Source: Marine Group I thaumarchaeote (GTDB taxonomy: Archaea > Thermoproteota > Nitrososphaeria > Nitrososphaerales > Nitrosopumilaceae). Taken from it: a stretch of DNA of 64,000 nt. This document shows, in pieces, positions 53,768-63,945 of this stretch. Under the pieces are notes generated by a model that searched no databases, had not been told where the DNA came from, and worked only from the letters and a program-made list of their open reading frames with translations. The stretch is taken from assembly GCA_013390375.1 (NCBI GenBank), contig JACATA010000003.1, positions 1 through 64,000 on the forward strand, in the 5' to 3' direction. Every line of letters starts with the position of its first letter. The stretch's first letter is position 1. The position numbers and the translations under genes were made by a program.

Positions 53768-54865
53768 TTACTGTTTGGGATAACGCGCCAAAACATTTCC
53801 ATCAAAATTAAACAGAATAATTTCAATGGGGATCTTATTTTCTGAATGGCCCCTCATTTGTTTGTAAACTTCTAAACAAATCAGATCAAAGAAACCCTCT
53901 ATATTATTTTCAAGAATAATCTCTTGAACATTTCTAGCGGTATTTGCATTTTTTATTTTCTGTATGACATTTTCTTCAGCCTTGCATTTTTTTGCCAATT
54001 CCGAGAGAAAATTCATGTTAACTTTTGAACCTTTTACATGCGTCTGTTTTACACCCGTTGCCATCTTGGCAAACTTTCCAATAAACCCCCCAACATACGC
54101 TTTCCCTATCCCCTTTTTTGCACATTGTGAAATCGTATATCCAGAAAAATCTCCAAACTGTACGAAAGAGTGATCAGGAAGATCAAAAACTTTTCTTGCA
54201 AAATCCTCGCTTCTTCCACCAGTTGTTAAGACAACAGTATCATCTCCCATTGAAAGTACAACATCCAGTTGTTGCCTAATGGAAGCTGCAAACGATGCAG
54301 TTGAGTAAGGTATTACAATTCCACTCGTTCCTAAAATTGATATTCCATTCACAATTCCAATTCGTGGATTATCAGTCTTTGGTCCAAGCTCCTTACCTTT
54401 TGGAACTGATATTATCACCTTGATTCCATTCTTTTCTAAAATTTCCTTACCAACTTCAGTCAAATTTTCCATGATCATTTTTCGTGGAGTTGGGTTAATG
54501 GCAGCTTGACCAATCTCTAATCCTATTCCAGGCTTTGTTACTCTGCCCACGCCTTCACCACCATCTATTTCAATAGAGTTTGGTTTTGATGTTAGTTCCA
54601 AGTCGACAACAATTTCAGCACCATGCGTTACATCTGGATCATCACCTGCGTCTTTAATTACTGAGCAATGTGCCTTGTTTTTTTCAAATTCACAACTATT
54701 GATATTAATTTTTATTCTAGATTTTTTTGGAAGTAAAACATCAACAGACTCAGTTTTTTTCTGATTAATAATTGATAAAACAGCTGCAACTGAGGCAGCT
54801 GTAGCACATGTACCAGTAGTGAATCCTGTGCGTAACTTACCTGCAGGTTTTTCTGGTGGATCCAC
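53768..54865 (-). CDS. cbiD: Cobalt-precorrin-5B C1-methyltransferase
   Basis: 365 aa. The N-terminal LRTGFTTGTCATAASVAA motif is diagnostic of CbiD, with GEGVGRVTKPGIGLEIGQAAINP and ILGTSGIVIPYS later. It methylates C1. First gene of the cbiD-cbiG-cbiX-cbiC run. Confidence 0.94.
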   Translation of the reverse strand: MDPPEKPAGKLRTGFTTGTCATAASVAAVLSIINQKKTESVDVLLPKKSRIKININSCEFEKNKAHCSVIKDAGDDPDVTHGAEIVVDLELTSKPNSIEIDGGEGVGRVTKPGIGLEIGQAAINPTPRKMIMENLTEVGKEILEKNGIKVIISVPKGKELGPKTDNPRIGIVNGISILGTSGIVIPYSTASFAASIRQQLDVVLSMGDDTVVLTTGGRSEDFARKVFDLPDHSFVQFGDFSGYTISQCAKKGIGKAYVGGFIGKFAKMATGVKQTHVKGSKVNMNFLSELAKKCKAEENVIQKIKNANTARNVQEIILENNIEGFFDLICLEVYKQMRGHSENKIPIEIILFNFDGNVLARYPKQ

Positions 54866-54915
54866 GATGAGTAACTAATTATATCCTTAAAATCAATTGT
54901 TGTGTGATTTTTTTC

Positions 54916-55788
54916 ATGTCAAACATATCTACAAGAGTGGCAGTTACTGGCGCTAATGGTTTTGTAGGTAAAAATCTAAGAAATTTTCTCTACAAAAATA
55001 AAATCAATGTTTTAGGAGTTTCCAGAAAAAATTTTCGTAAACATGCCTCTGAAGTAAAGATAATATCTACAAATCTCTTAGAACCAAAACTTCAAACCAA
55101 ACTAAAAAATTATGATGCTTTGGTACATCTAATTGGTATAGGAAGACAATCACCAAAATCTACGTTTGAAGAAATCAATCTCAATCTGACAAAAAATGTA
55201 ATTAAAGCGTGTAAAAACGCAGGCATTAAAAAAATTATCTTTATCAGTGGTCTTGGTGTTTCCAAAAATAATCAGTCAGATTATTTTGTTTCAAAATACA
55301 GGGCTGAACGCGAAATAATGAATTCTGGATTAGATTACACTATATTTCGTGCCTCTTACATTATAGGAAAAACAGACTATCTAACCAAAGCTCTTTCCAA
55401 GCAGATGAAAAAAGGCATCATAGTTATCCCGGGTTCGGGCAAATATAGATTACAGCCAATATTTGTGTTAGATGTTGCAAAAATTATTCTAGAGGCGGTT
55501 CTTGAGAAAAAATTTTCTAAAAAGATTTTAGACCTAGCAGGACCTCAGAAGATAAGATTTGAAGATTTTGTGAAGCTTTTTGCTAAAAATACTAGTGTAA
55601 AAATTCAAAAAATCAGTTTAGAGAGTGCATATGATGAAGCAAAACGTAATCCAAGAAGTGTTTACGGTTTAGAATCTCTTAACATTCTAGTTGGAGATTA
55701 CACAAGTGATGGAAAACAACTTAAAAAATTATCTAATGTTAAATTAACAACAGTTGCAGAATTTTTACAGTCCAGCCGCCTTTCTTAG
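54916..55788 (+). CDS. Atypical SDR (NAD-dependent epimerase, NDUFA9-like)
   Basis: 290 aa from ATG 54916; GTG 54904 is possible. Cofactor motif [17 protein letters not shown] and FRASYIIG are the pattern of the NDUFA9-like sub-branch of extended SDRs, which are often non-catalytic or quinone-linked. Its 3' end overlaps metK by 24 nt (convergent). Confidence 0.82.
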   Translation: MSNISTRVAVTGANGFVGKNLRNFLYKNKINVLGVSRKNFRKHASEVKIISTNLLEPKLQTKLKNYDALVHLIGIGRQSPKSTFEEINLNLTKNVIKACKNAGIKKIIFISGLGVSKNNQSDYFVSKYRAEREIMNSGLDYTIFRASYIIGKTDYLTKALSKQMKKGIIVIPGSGKYRLQPIFVLDVAKIILEAVLEKKFSKKILDLAGPQKIRFEDFVKLFAKNTSVKIQKISLESAYDEAKRNPRSVYGLESLNILVGDYTSDGKQLKKLSNVKLTTVAEFLQSSRLS

Positions 55789-56922
55789 TTCTTCAGCTTT
55801 GTCTGTCTTTTCCCAAGTAAATTCTGGTTCGCTTCTACCAAAATGGCCATACGATGCAGTCTTTTTGTAAATAGGTCTCTTCAGATCTAAATGGGAAATT
55901 ATGGATGCAGGCTTCATGTAAAAGTGGGAATTTAGAATTTTTTCGATATCATCTTCAGGTATTTTGTGTGTTCCGAATGTATTAACCGAGAATGATAGCG
56001 GTTGACAAACTCCTATGGCATAAGCAATCTGTACTTCACATCTGTCTGCAAGACCAGCTGCAACGAGATTTTTTGCAACATATCTACACATGTAACTGGC
56101 GGACCTATCAACCTTTGATGGATCCTTTCCAGAAAATGCTCCACCGCCATGTCTTCCCATTCCACCATAAGAGTCAACAATAATTTTTCTGCCAGTAAGA
56201 CCAGCATCACCATGCGGCCCACCTATTTCAAACTTGCCAGTTGGATTTACATGAATTACAATGTCATCATGCCACCAATTTTCACAAACAGGTTTTACCA
56301 CTTTATCAATAATCTGTTTTCTAATCTCTTCATTTGATATTTCAGGGTCATGTTGTGTTGAAATTACAATGGTTTCAACTCTTTGAGGCTTATTATCAAC
56401 ATATGTAACAGAAACTTGAGATTTGCCGTCAGGTCTTAACCATGCTAATTCTTTTGATTTTCTAATCTCAGCAAGTTTTTTTGTCAGCTTGTGAGCCAAT
56501 GATATTGGTAATGGCATTAGCTCGTCAGTTTCGTTTGTAGCATACCCAAACATCAATCCTTGGTCTCCTGCTCCCTGTTCCTTTTGTTCTGATGCCGTTA
56601 CGCCCTGTGAAATGTTTGGGCTTTGTGGGTCTATTTTTACCACAACCTGACATGTTTTTGCGTCAAACTTCAATGCTGGATTGTCATAACCAATTTCTGT
56701 TATCGTATCTCTGACAATTTTCTCAATGTCCAACTTAGCTTTTGACGTAACCTCTCCTGCAACTGTAACAAAATCTGTTGTTACAAGCGTCTCAACTGCC
56801 ACCCTTGAATCTGGATCCTGTTTGAGAAATTCGTCCAATATGGCATCTGAAATTTGATCACATACCTTATCTGGATGACCTTCGGTTACGGATTCTGATG
56901 TGAAAATATAGGGTTTTGACAT
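55765..56922 (-). CDS. metK: S-adenosylmethionine synthase, bacterial type
   Basis: 385 aa. [32 protein letters not shown] and [16 protein letters not shown] are the bacterial MetK motifs, rather than the divergent archaeal MAT type. Supplies SAM to the cobalamin methyltransferases and radical SAM enzymes above. The bacterial form suggests an ancient transfer. Confidence 0.94.
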   Translation of the reverse strand: MSKPYIFTSESVTEGHPDKVCDQISDAILDEFLKQDPDSRVAVETLVTTDFVTVAGEVTSKAKLDIEKIVRDTITEIGYDNPALKFDAKTCQVVVKIDPQSPNISQGVTASEQKEQGAGDQGLMFGYATNETDELMPLPISLAHKLTKKLAEIRKSKELAWLRPDGKSQVSVTYVDNKPQRVETIVISTQHDPEISNEEIRKQIIDKVVKPVCENWWHDDIVIHVNPTGKFEIGGPHGDAGLTGRKIIVDSYGGMGRHGGGAFSGKDPSKVDRSASYMCRYVAKNLVAAGLADRCEVQIAYAIGVCQPLSFSVNTFGTHKIPEDDIEKILNSHFYMKPASIISHLDLKRPIYKKTASYGHFGRSEPEFTWEKTDKAEELRKAAGL

Positions 56923-56934
56923 TTGGATTACAGT

Positions 56935-57177
56935 TTAAAGTTCATCTTCTAATTTGATAAAGAGTACGTTATTTCCTCGCAAAATTACTCTTCCATACTT
57001 TTCAACGGTTTTTCCATCTTTTACTTCTTCAGCATCAGACATTATCAAATTCATATAAGAATCAACATTAACTATCTTACCTTTGTATTCAACATCATTT
57101 TTCAATCTAACAGTAACGCTTTTTTTTGTGTTTTTTTGTAAGGTTGTTAACGGTCTTTTTGCAGTTGTCTGTTCCAC
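56935..57177 (-). CDS. lsm: LSm (Sm-like) RNA-binding protein
   Basis: 80 aa, GTG start. Sm1 is KSVTVRLKNDVEYKGKIVNVDSYMNL and Sm2 is GRVILRGNNVLFI. It forms a ring that binds U-rich RNA. It starts the metK transcript, 12 nt upstream. Confidence 0.92.
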   Translation of the reverse strand: MEQTTAKRPLTTLQKNTKKSVTVRLKNDVEYKGKIVNVDSYMNLIMSDAEEVKDGKTVEKYGRVILRGNNVLFIKLEDEL

Positions 57178-57279
57178 TTGTTATACACTTATTGCAATTT
57201 TCTTTGGTTACTATAATTAAAGCCTTGCCTATTGAATTATTTAGGAAAATCTCTTTAGTTTTTTAGTGTAAACAAAGAC

Positions 57280-57930
57280 ATGATTAAAACAGGATTAAAG
57301 GAACTAGATCAGTTTCTTGGTGGCGGGATTAAGGAGGGATTAGTTACTAGTATTTCTGGACAAAGTGCTACTGGAAAAACACAGCTGACCTTTCAAATTT
57401 GTCTTAATGCTTTGCATAGTGGAAAAGATATTCTTTTCCAAGATACAATTGGCGAGTTTAGACCTGAAAGACTAGTTGAAATGATGCAATTACAGAAAAT
57501 CAATCCATCATTACTTGATAAAATAAAGGTAAACCGTATCACTAATACTGCACAACAGATTCAGTGTTTTTCAAAAACATCACCCAAGAACTATTCTTTG
57601 ATTATAGTTGATGGCATAACAGATCTTTTCTCATTTGAGTATTCAAAAAAAGAGCAGTCTCTTGAAAAACATATTTCCTTTATGAAATACATGCATAATT
57701 TATCAAGTATTGCCATTGACGGCAAAATTCCTATAATTGTAACAAACATTGTTAGAACTATTAACAAACATGAAAAGGAAAACTTGGAAGAATCAATCAG
57801 TATGTATACACATACTAAAATTAAACTTTCAAAAAATGATAATGGATATCTGTGCCAAGTTATTTCTCCTTTTGTTAATAAAAAATTTCGATATACTATA
57901 ACTTCTAGTGGTCTTACCAGTGTATCTTAA
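57280..57930 (+). CDS. RecA-like ATPase (RadB/KaiC-like)
   Basis: 216 aa. Walker A GQSATGKT (27-34) and Walker B SLIIVDGITDLF are intact, in the RadA/RadB order, but the RadA N-terminal DNA-binding domain is absent. Probably a recombinase paralogue that aids RadA. Separate promoter from the LSm gene. Confidence 0.84.
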   Translation: MIKTGLKELDQFLGGGIKEGLVTSISGQSATGKTQLTFQICLNALHSGKDILFQDTIGEFRPERLVEMMQLQKINPSLLDKIKVNRITNTAQQIQCFSKTSPKNYSLIIVDGITDLFSFEYSKKEQSLEKHISFMKYMHNLSSIAIDGKIPIIVTNIVRTINKHEKENLEESISMYTHTKIKLSKNDNGYLCQVISPFVNKKFRYTITSSGLTSVS

Positions 57931-57962
57931 TCTATTTAATACACTAAGAGTGTGTCTATTCA

Positions 57963-58082
57963 ATGGCGGGATTTTTTGATTATATTCCCATTATTGCAAT
58001 TATTTTATTTGCTGCGGGAATTGTAGGTGTAATGGTTTATGAGCGAGTTAGAACAAAAAATATTGAAGAATCCTCCTCCTAA
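57963..58082 (+). CDS. Small one-helix membrane protein, 39 aa
   Basis: ATG 57963, TAA 58080-58082. Starts MAGFFDYIPIIAIILFAAG with one membrane helix (residues 7-27), then a short basic tail. It overlaps the start of the Lhr-like helicase in another frame by 44 nt. Coding character looks real; role unknown. Confidence 0.55.
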   Translation: MAGFFDYIPIIAIILFAAGIVGVMVYERVRTKNIEESSS

Positions 58083-60789
58083 AAATTTTCTTGAAGAAAA
58101 ATTTCACTCACTAGGATTTGAACAGTTAACGGATATACAGAAAAGAGCACTACCAATAATTTGTCAAAAAATTGATTCATTGATTATAGCGCCAACCGGT
58201 TCTGGTAAAACAGAATGCATCGTAATTCCTATTTTTTCACAGATAAAAGAAACAAAAAAGCAGGGAAAGATCAAGGCACTTTATGTTACACCATTAAGAT
58301 CACTTAACCGAGATATTTTTCGAAGAATAATCAAATATGCTGAACAAGAAGATCTAACAATTCAAGTTAGACATGGTGATACACCTCAATCACTTAGAAA
58401 AAAAATTTCAGACTCACCACCTGATGTATTAATTACAACACCAGAAACGCTTGTTATTCTTCTTACTCAACAGAAAATGTTAACGGCACTTTCTGAACTG
58501 GAGCGAGTCATAATTGATGAGGTGCATGAGCTTTTGTCAAGTGAAAGAGGTTCTCAACTATCAATAAGCCTAGAAAGACTACAACTTAACTCAAATCAGA
58601 AAATCATACGAACTGGCTTATCAGCCACTGTTGGAAATATTGAGGATGCTGCACACTTTCTTGTTGGAACAAAGAAACCATGTAAGATAATTCAAGATAA
58701 ATCAATTAGGAAATATGATGTTGAAGTAAAATTTGTGAAAGGCTCAATTTCTGAAGTGGCAGATTCAATTATTGAATATATTGAAAAATCAGACATAAAT
58801 TCTCCAGTTCTTTTGTTTACTAACACTAGAGGCGAATCTGAATTTTTAGCTTCAATCCTAAGGGAAAAGACTTTGATGAATATAGAGTTACACCACGGCT
58901 CATTATCAAAACAAGTTAGAGAAGAAACAGAGAGCATACTTCGAAGTGGGACAAGTGGTATAGTTGTATGCACATCATCTCTTGAATTAGGATTAGATAT
59001 TGGTTCGATAGAACTTGTAATTCATTATGGTTCACCACGCCAAGTAACAAAATTAATGCAACGAATAGGCAGGAGCAAACATTTTAGAAATACTTCTGCA
59101 AAGGGGCTAATCATCACAAATAGTCCTGATGATGAATTTGAAACAAAAGCAATTCTTGATAGAATAAAAAATAGTTCTATTGAAGAACAAAAAATTCATA
59201 ACAAATCTCTAGATGTTTTGGCTCACCACCTAGTAGGCCTATCGCTACAGATGGGAGAAATATCTATTGATTTTGCGTATAAAATAATCAAACAGGCATA
59301 TCCGTTTAGAAATATAACATTAGATGAATTTTGTAATGTTCTAGAAATTTTAGACCAGATCTATATTTTGTATTTTGACAAGAAAAAAATGAAATTTTGG
59401 AAAAAAAGAAAAGCATTTAGATATTATTTTGAGAACCTTTCAACAATTCCAGACATTTTAAAATTTAAGGTGTTTGATTCAGTTGGAAAGAAAATCATAG
59501 GATCCTTAGATCAAAGGTTTGTAGGCGATCATGGTGAAGCAGGGAACATCTTTGTTCTTCGTGGAATGCAGTGGAGAATACTAAACATTGATGAAAAATC
59601 TTTGCAAATAAATGTTGAACCAATTAGTGGTCAAAAAAACAAGGTGCCATACTGGGAGGGCGAAAATATTCCTGTTGATTATGATACTGCACAAAAAGTT
59701 GGACTATTCAGAAATAAAGTAAAGCGTGGTTCGTTATCAATGATTAATAAAATTATTTTGGAACTAGATTTTAACATTATACCTGATGAGAAAACTATTG
59801 TAATTGAATCTGTAAGAACAGATCGTAATGTTGTTATCCATGCATGTTTTGGTACAAAAATTAATTCAACTTTGGCAACTATACTTTCTTCACTACTAGA
59901 ATCTACTCTTGGATATGTTATTCAATCAAGATCAGATGCCTACAGAATTGTTTTGGAGTCCAACGCAAGAATTAGCAAGAAGATCTTTGTTGAAACTTTA
60001 ATGGAGAAATTTGATCTGGCAAGTGTTGTATCTGCATCTTTGATTGGAACGCATAATGTTAATTGGAGAACATGGTGCGTTGCCAAAAAATTTGGAATGG
60101 TAGGCCGCGGAGCTATTTATGATAGAAAATCTGGTCATTTTATTTATGAACGGTATCAAAACACACCAGTTGTTGGAGAAGCGCTAAGAGAGTTATTTCA
60201 TGACAAGTTTGATCTAAAAGGCACTGAAATCATTTTAAACAGAGTTAGAAATAAAGAAATCCAGATTGAATGGGTTGATGTTAACAAGTTTTCAAAATTA
60301 GCAGAACCACTCTTAGATCACACTACAAAATATTATGCATCTCCAGCAAATGTTGATAAGGCAATTCTCGATTTAGTAAAAAAGCGATTGTTGAAAGCGA
60401 AACATCGTCTAATTTGTGCTCGTTGTGGCAAATGGCAACTAGCTGTTATTACAAAAGAAGTAAAGAAAAACCTTCATTGTAAATACTGTAAAAGCAGGCA
60501 AATTACAACCACATTTTATTCAGATTATGATTTGATTAAAATCATTCAGAAAAAATACAGTGGCAAAAAACTTTCTGCCGAAGAAAATCACAGATTTAAA
60601 CGAGCCTGGAAAGTTGCCTCATTGATTGAAACTTTTGGCAAGAATGCTATAATTGTCTTATCAGGTTATGGTGTTGGTGCTGACACTGGCGCAAGGATTT
60701 TACGAAATATGACTGATCAAGAGCTTATGTATAAACAAATTTACGAAGCTGAAAGACAGTATGTAATGACAAGAGGTTTTTGGGACTAG
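58039..60789 (+). CDS. Lhr-like superfamily 2 helicase
   Basis: 916 aa. Motifs: Q-like TDIQKRALPII, Walker A APTGSGKT (51-58), DEVHEL, SATVGN and QRIGRSKH. The C-terminal region has the Lhr core extension and a CARC ... CKYC zinc site. Lhr helicases unwind DNA and RNA:DNA hybrids in repair. The 5' end overlaps the 39-aa membrane gene. Confidence 0.9.
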   Translation: MSELEQKILKNPPPKNFLEEKFHSLGFEQLTDIQKRALPIICQKIDSLIIAPTGSGKTECIVIPIFSQIKETKKQGKIKALYVTPLRSLNRDIFRRIIKYAEQEDLTIQVRHGDTPQSLRKKISDSPPDVLITTPETLVILLTQQKMLTALSELERVIIDEVHELLSSERGSQLSISLERLQLNSNQKIIRTGLSATVGNIEDAAHFLVGTKKPCKIIQDKSIRKYDVEVKFVKGSISEVADSIIEYIEKSDINSPVLLFTNTRGESEFLASILREKTLMNIELHHGSLSKQVREETESILRSGTSGIVVCTSSLELGLDIGSIELVIHYGSPRQVTKLMQRIGRSKHFRNTSAKGLIITNSPDDEFETKAILDRIKNSSIEEQKIHNKSLDVLAHHLVGLSLQMGEISIDFAYKIIKQAYPFRNITLDEFCNVLEILDQIYILYFDKKKMKFWKKRKAFRYYFENLSTIPDILKFKVFDSVGKKIIGSLDQRFVGDHGEAGNIFVLRGMQWRILNIDEKSLQINVEPISGQKNKVPYWEGENIPVDYDTAQKVGLFRNKVKRGSLSMINKIILELDFNIIPDEKTIVIESVRTDRNVVIHACFGTKINSTLATILSSLLESTLGYVIQSRSDAYRIVLESNARISKKIFVETLMEKFDLASVVSASLIGTHNVNWRTWCVAKKFGMVGRGAIYDRKSGHFIYERYQNTPVVGEALRELFHDKFDLKGTEIILNRVRNKEIQIEWVDVNKFSKLAEPLLDHTTKYYASPANVDKAILDLVKKRLLKAKHRLICARCGKWQLAVITKEVKKNLHCKYCKSRQITTTFYSDYDLIKIIQKKYSGKKLSAEENHRFKRAWKVASLIETFGKNAIIVLSGYGVGADTGARILRNMTDQELMYKQIYEAERQYVMTRGFWD

Positions 60790-62180
60790 TTCTTTTTTAC
60801 AATAGCTGAAAATGGAGTTAAAAACAATTCTGTTCTTCCTTCAAGTCCAGCTTTTGCGTTAACTGCAGTCACAGAAATTATCTCGCCCACAGAAAGCCCA
60901 TCTAAAAGAACAGCTTGGTTTCTCCACCCCTTAATCCAAATCTGACCACTGTCATCTTCAACAAACATTTCAGATAACAAAATTGTTTCTCCAGTTTTTG
61001 TTTGAACTTCTCGCCTTTCTGGCTCTTTCAAAATTATGGCCTCAACACAGTAATCATTTCCAGATTTAACCTCGGAAATTTTTGTTCTCAGACTGGATAA
61101 TGGTGGTATGCTTTTATCATCATCAATTTTTCTTAGAAACGAATCATGGTTTATTGTTATAGAACTACCAAAAACTTTTGAAGGCATACATTCTATAACA
61201 TCTCCTGTACTAACCGAATCTAGCATCTTTGAAGAATCTGACACGTATACCATGTTTTTCTTAATGTCTATACATATTGCAACAGTTTTACCTCCATCAT
61301 TTCTTTTTGTCCCAATGCGTACAATAACAGGTTCTAACTCTTTTCCCCCTTCAATTTCAATCAGTGTTGCCTCATTTCCATGAATCTCAAGACCTTGGTT
61401 TCCTACCTTTGTTCTAACACCCAAGAGCCTAACTTTTGCATTCTGGGAAATAACTTTCGGTAAGAACGATTCATCTTTTCCCCATATCACCACTCCTTTC
61501 GTAGTACCATCATTCCCTTTCAATCTCATTCTAAGTCCCTTTCCTGGTTCGCCACGCCGGTTCGTAAATTCTAGTGTAGTTATACCGCCATCTATTTTAC
61601 CTGAAACAACCAGATTACTTTGATTTTCCTTAATCTCACTGGCGTCAATAGTTAGATCATCAATTGGGCAAATCTCACTTTCTTTATTGGTTGACTCAAT
61701 ATTAGATCCCGAACCAACATTTATCGTTGGACTGCCATTAAGATCCGATTTAACATAAGCCTTGATTATTTTTATCAAATCACCGGGTTTCAGCTCTTCA
61801 ATCCCTGGCAGGTTAGCTTTTTCATCCCAAAGCTTAACACTTACAGCAGAATCATTATCATAAACCGTCATGGTTCTAAGTAGGAAAGGAGAGCCATCTT
61901 TTCTAGAAAACTGCTTTGCAGGTGAAATGTTCAGCACCCTACTTTCAATTGATACATCCTTAGCGCCTACGTAAAGATCCTTTAGGTTCATTTCAACTTT
62001 CAAAGTCTGCTTTAATGATATTCCTAGATCTGACGCAATAAGAAAAAGAGCTCCCTGATCTGTCAAATAACCTGTGCCTATCTTTTCCTTTTTTTGTTTA
62101 ATCCTATCTTCAATATCTTGCTTAGTTAATTCAGGTTTTTGTTCCTGAATTTTTTCTAATAATTCTTCAAACTCTGACAA
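60786..62180 (-). CDS. rpa: Replication protein A (OB-fold ssDNA-binding)
   Basis: 464 aa with three or four OB-fold-like units (e.g. DVSIESRVLNISPAKQF, GKIDGGITTLEF and YCVEAIILKEPE). It coats single-stranded DNA in replication and repair. No C-terminal zinc finger of the longer RPA forms is seen. Convergent with the helicase, 4-nt overlap. Confidence 0.88.
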   Translation of the reverse strand: MSEFEELLEKIQEQKPELTKQDIEDRIKQKKEKIGTGYLTDQGALFLIASDLGISLKQTLKVEMNLKDLYVGAKDVSIESRVLNISPAKQFSRKDGSPFLLRTMTVYDNDSAVSVKLWDEKANLPGIEELKPGDLIKIIKAYVKSDLNGSPTINVGSGSNIESTNKESEICPIDDLTIDASEIKENQSNLVVSGKIDGGITTLEFTNRRGEPGKGLRMRLKGNDGTTKGVVIWGKDESFLPKVISQNAKVRLLGVRTKVGNQGLEIHGNEATLIEIEGGKELEPVIVRIGTKRNDGGKTVAICIDIKKNMVYVSDSSKMLDSVSTGDVIECMPSKVFGSSITINHDSFLRKIDDDKSIPPLSSLRTKISEVKSGNDYCVEAIILKEPERREVQTKTGETILLSEMFVEDDSGQIWIKGWRNQAVLLDGLSVGEIISVTAVNAKAGLEGRTELFLTPFSAIVKKN

Positions 62181-62247
62181 GTTGCTCCCCTCAATTTCTT
62201 CTTTTTAGCTCTTATTAACATTTAAGGAGTCTAGGATTTCAAGAAAC

Positions 62248-63201
62248 ATGAAATCTGTTTTTGCCAGATCGCTTTTCAAATCGTATGATGGAATAAACGC
62301 AGTAGATGGTATAGATCTTGATGTCGATGAGGGACAAATTTTTGGTTTTCTAGGACCAAATGGAGCAGGAAAATCAACCGTGATTAAACTGTTAACCACA
62401 TTGATCCAACCAACTAGTGGCAAAATTTCAGTTCTAGAAATTGATTCTGCAAAGGAACCATTGCGAATAAGAAAAAAAATTGGCGTAGTTTTACAGCAAC
62501 CAAGTTACGAACCCACACTCTCAGTAGAAAAATCACTTGAAAAATATGGGATGATGTGGAACCTTGACAAAAAAACTAGAATGGATAAAACAGAAGAACT
62601 TCTTATCGCCTTTAATCTAGTTGAAATTAGAAAGAAAAAAAATGAGGATCTTTCTATCGGTCAGAGAAGACGAGTTCAGGTTGCCCGTGAGTTCATGCAC
62701 GATATGGATTTGTTGTTCTTAGATGAACCTACTGTCGGACTGGATCCAACTGCTAGAAGGCAATTATTAGATTTTTTAAAAAATAAAGTAAAGGAAAAAA
62801 ACCTAACAATATTTTACACCACACATGTGCTGACCGAGGCAGAATATTTCTGTGATAATATTGCGATTATTAACAAAGGCAAAATAATTACTGTTGACTC
62901 ACCAAATGAACTTAAAAAAAGATTTGGGCGTGAAAAAACAATCAAAATTCATGTTTCATCTAACACTGAAACATTAGGAAGTCTTTTAGAAAATATTCAG
63001 GACTGTAAAATTGAATTTAATACAGGAGCTACAATCACAATACATTCTGCTGATTCTGAACTTGTTTTAATGAACATTCTAAAAATTTTAAATCAAAACA
63101 ATATAGCTATAGATGATTTGTCTGCAATACCAACAAATCTTGAAGAAATATTTCTTAAAGTTGTAAGTGATTCTAATGCATCCGATAATCAGATTAGTTA
63201 A
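62248..63201 (+). CDS. ABC transporter ATP-binding protein
   Basis: 317 aa. Walker A GPNGAGKST (36-44), signature LSIGQRRR, Walker B LLFLDEP and the switch His in TTHVL are all present. It follows the ABC-2/drug-export type (DrrA-like) and pairs with the permease that overlaps its 3' end. Confidence 0.93.
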   Translation: MKSVFARSLFKSYDGINAVDGIDLDVDEGQIFGFLGPNGAGKSTVIKLLTTLIQPTSGKISVLEIDSAKEPLRIRKKIGVVLQQPSYEPTLSVEKSLEKYGMMWNLDKKTRMDKTEELLIAFNLVEIRKKKNEDLSIGQRRRVQVAREFMHDMDLLFLDEPTVGLDPTARRQLLDFLKNKVKEKNLTIFYTTHVLTEAEYFCDNIAIINKGKIITVDSPNELKKRFGREKTIKIHVSSNTETLGSLLENIQDCKIEFNTGATITIHSADSELVLMNILKILNQNNIAIDDLSAIPTNLEEIFLKVVSDSNASDNQIS

Positions 63202-63937
63202 TAGAAATATTACCATCTCAGTAAATCCAGGTTTTTTAATCTGGCAGGTGATTTTTCCCTTGATTTGGATTTTTGTAGCTGGTTTTGCGTACACCTCACT
63301 GATCGATGAAGTATCTTTTGGAACCAAGAATCTAAGCTACCCAGCATTCTTAGCTTCTGGGATGATCGGTTTTAACATTATGAACAGCACTCTCATTTCT
63401 GGAATTATAATTTGGAATGATAGACGACATGGAATGTTTGAACAAATAATGTCAGGTCCATTTACAAGATCAAACTACATTCTTAGCAATATTACCACTA
63501 TTGCAATAGTCGGTCTAGTCAGTGCGGCGTTAATTGCGGCAGTTGGCTATCCAGTATTTTTTCAATCAGCAGAATTTAGCCTAGTCACAATTCCACTCAT
63601 AGTTTTCAGCTCAATAGTTGGCGCAATATTATTTGGTTCCATTGCTTCAATCATCTCCGCGAAACTGCGTTCAAGTGAGGGATTTAACGTAATTATTAAT
63701 ACAGTTTTTATTTTCTTTGCGTTTGTAAGTACAGCATTTTATCCTGCTGCTGGTTCTCCACAACCTCTTGCGACTATATTTTATCTTAATCCATTAACAT
63801 ACCTTGTTGACATAATTAGGGCTGGAATTTTTGGTACAATTACAGAGTTTGTTATTTTAGAAATGGTAGTTTTGATAGTATTGGCATCTATTCTTTTTGT
63901 TATCGCAACAAAATTGTTAACTAAAATGGATTTTTAA
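63176..63937 (+). CDS. ABC-2 type permease
   Basis: 253 aa from ATG 63176; GTG 63167 is possible. Six predicted membrane helices and the ABC-2 blocks (WNDRRHGMFEQIMSGP and FYLNPLTYLVDIIRAGIFG). Exports an unknown lipid or small molecule with the ATPase it overlaps. Confidence 0.92.
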   Translation: MHPIIRLVNRNITISVNPGFLIWQVIFPLIWIFVAGFAYTSLIDEVSFGTKNLSYPAFLASGMIGFNIMNSTLISGIIIWNDRRHGMFEQIMSGPFTRSNYILSNITTIAIVGLVSAALIAAVGYPVFFQSAEFSLVTIPLIVFSSIVGAILFGSIASIISAKLRSSEGFNVIINTVFIFFAFVSTAFYPAAGSPQPLATIFYLNPLTYLVDIIRAGIFGTITEFVILEMVVLIVLASILFVIATKLLTKMDF

Positions 63938-63945
63938 AAAAATAA

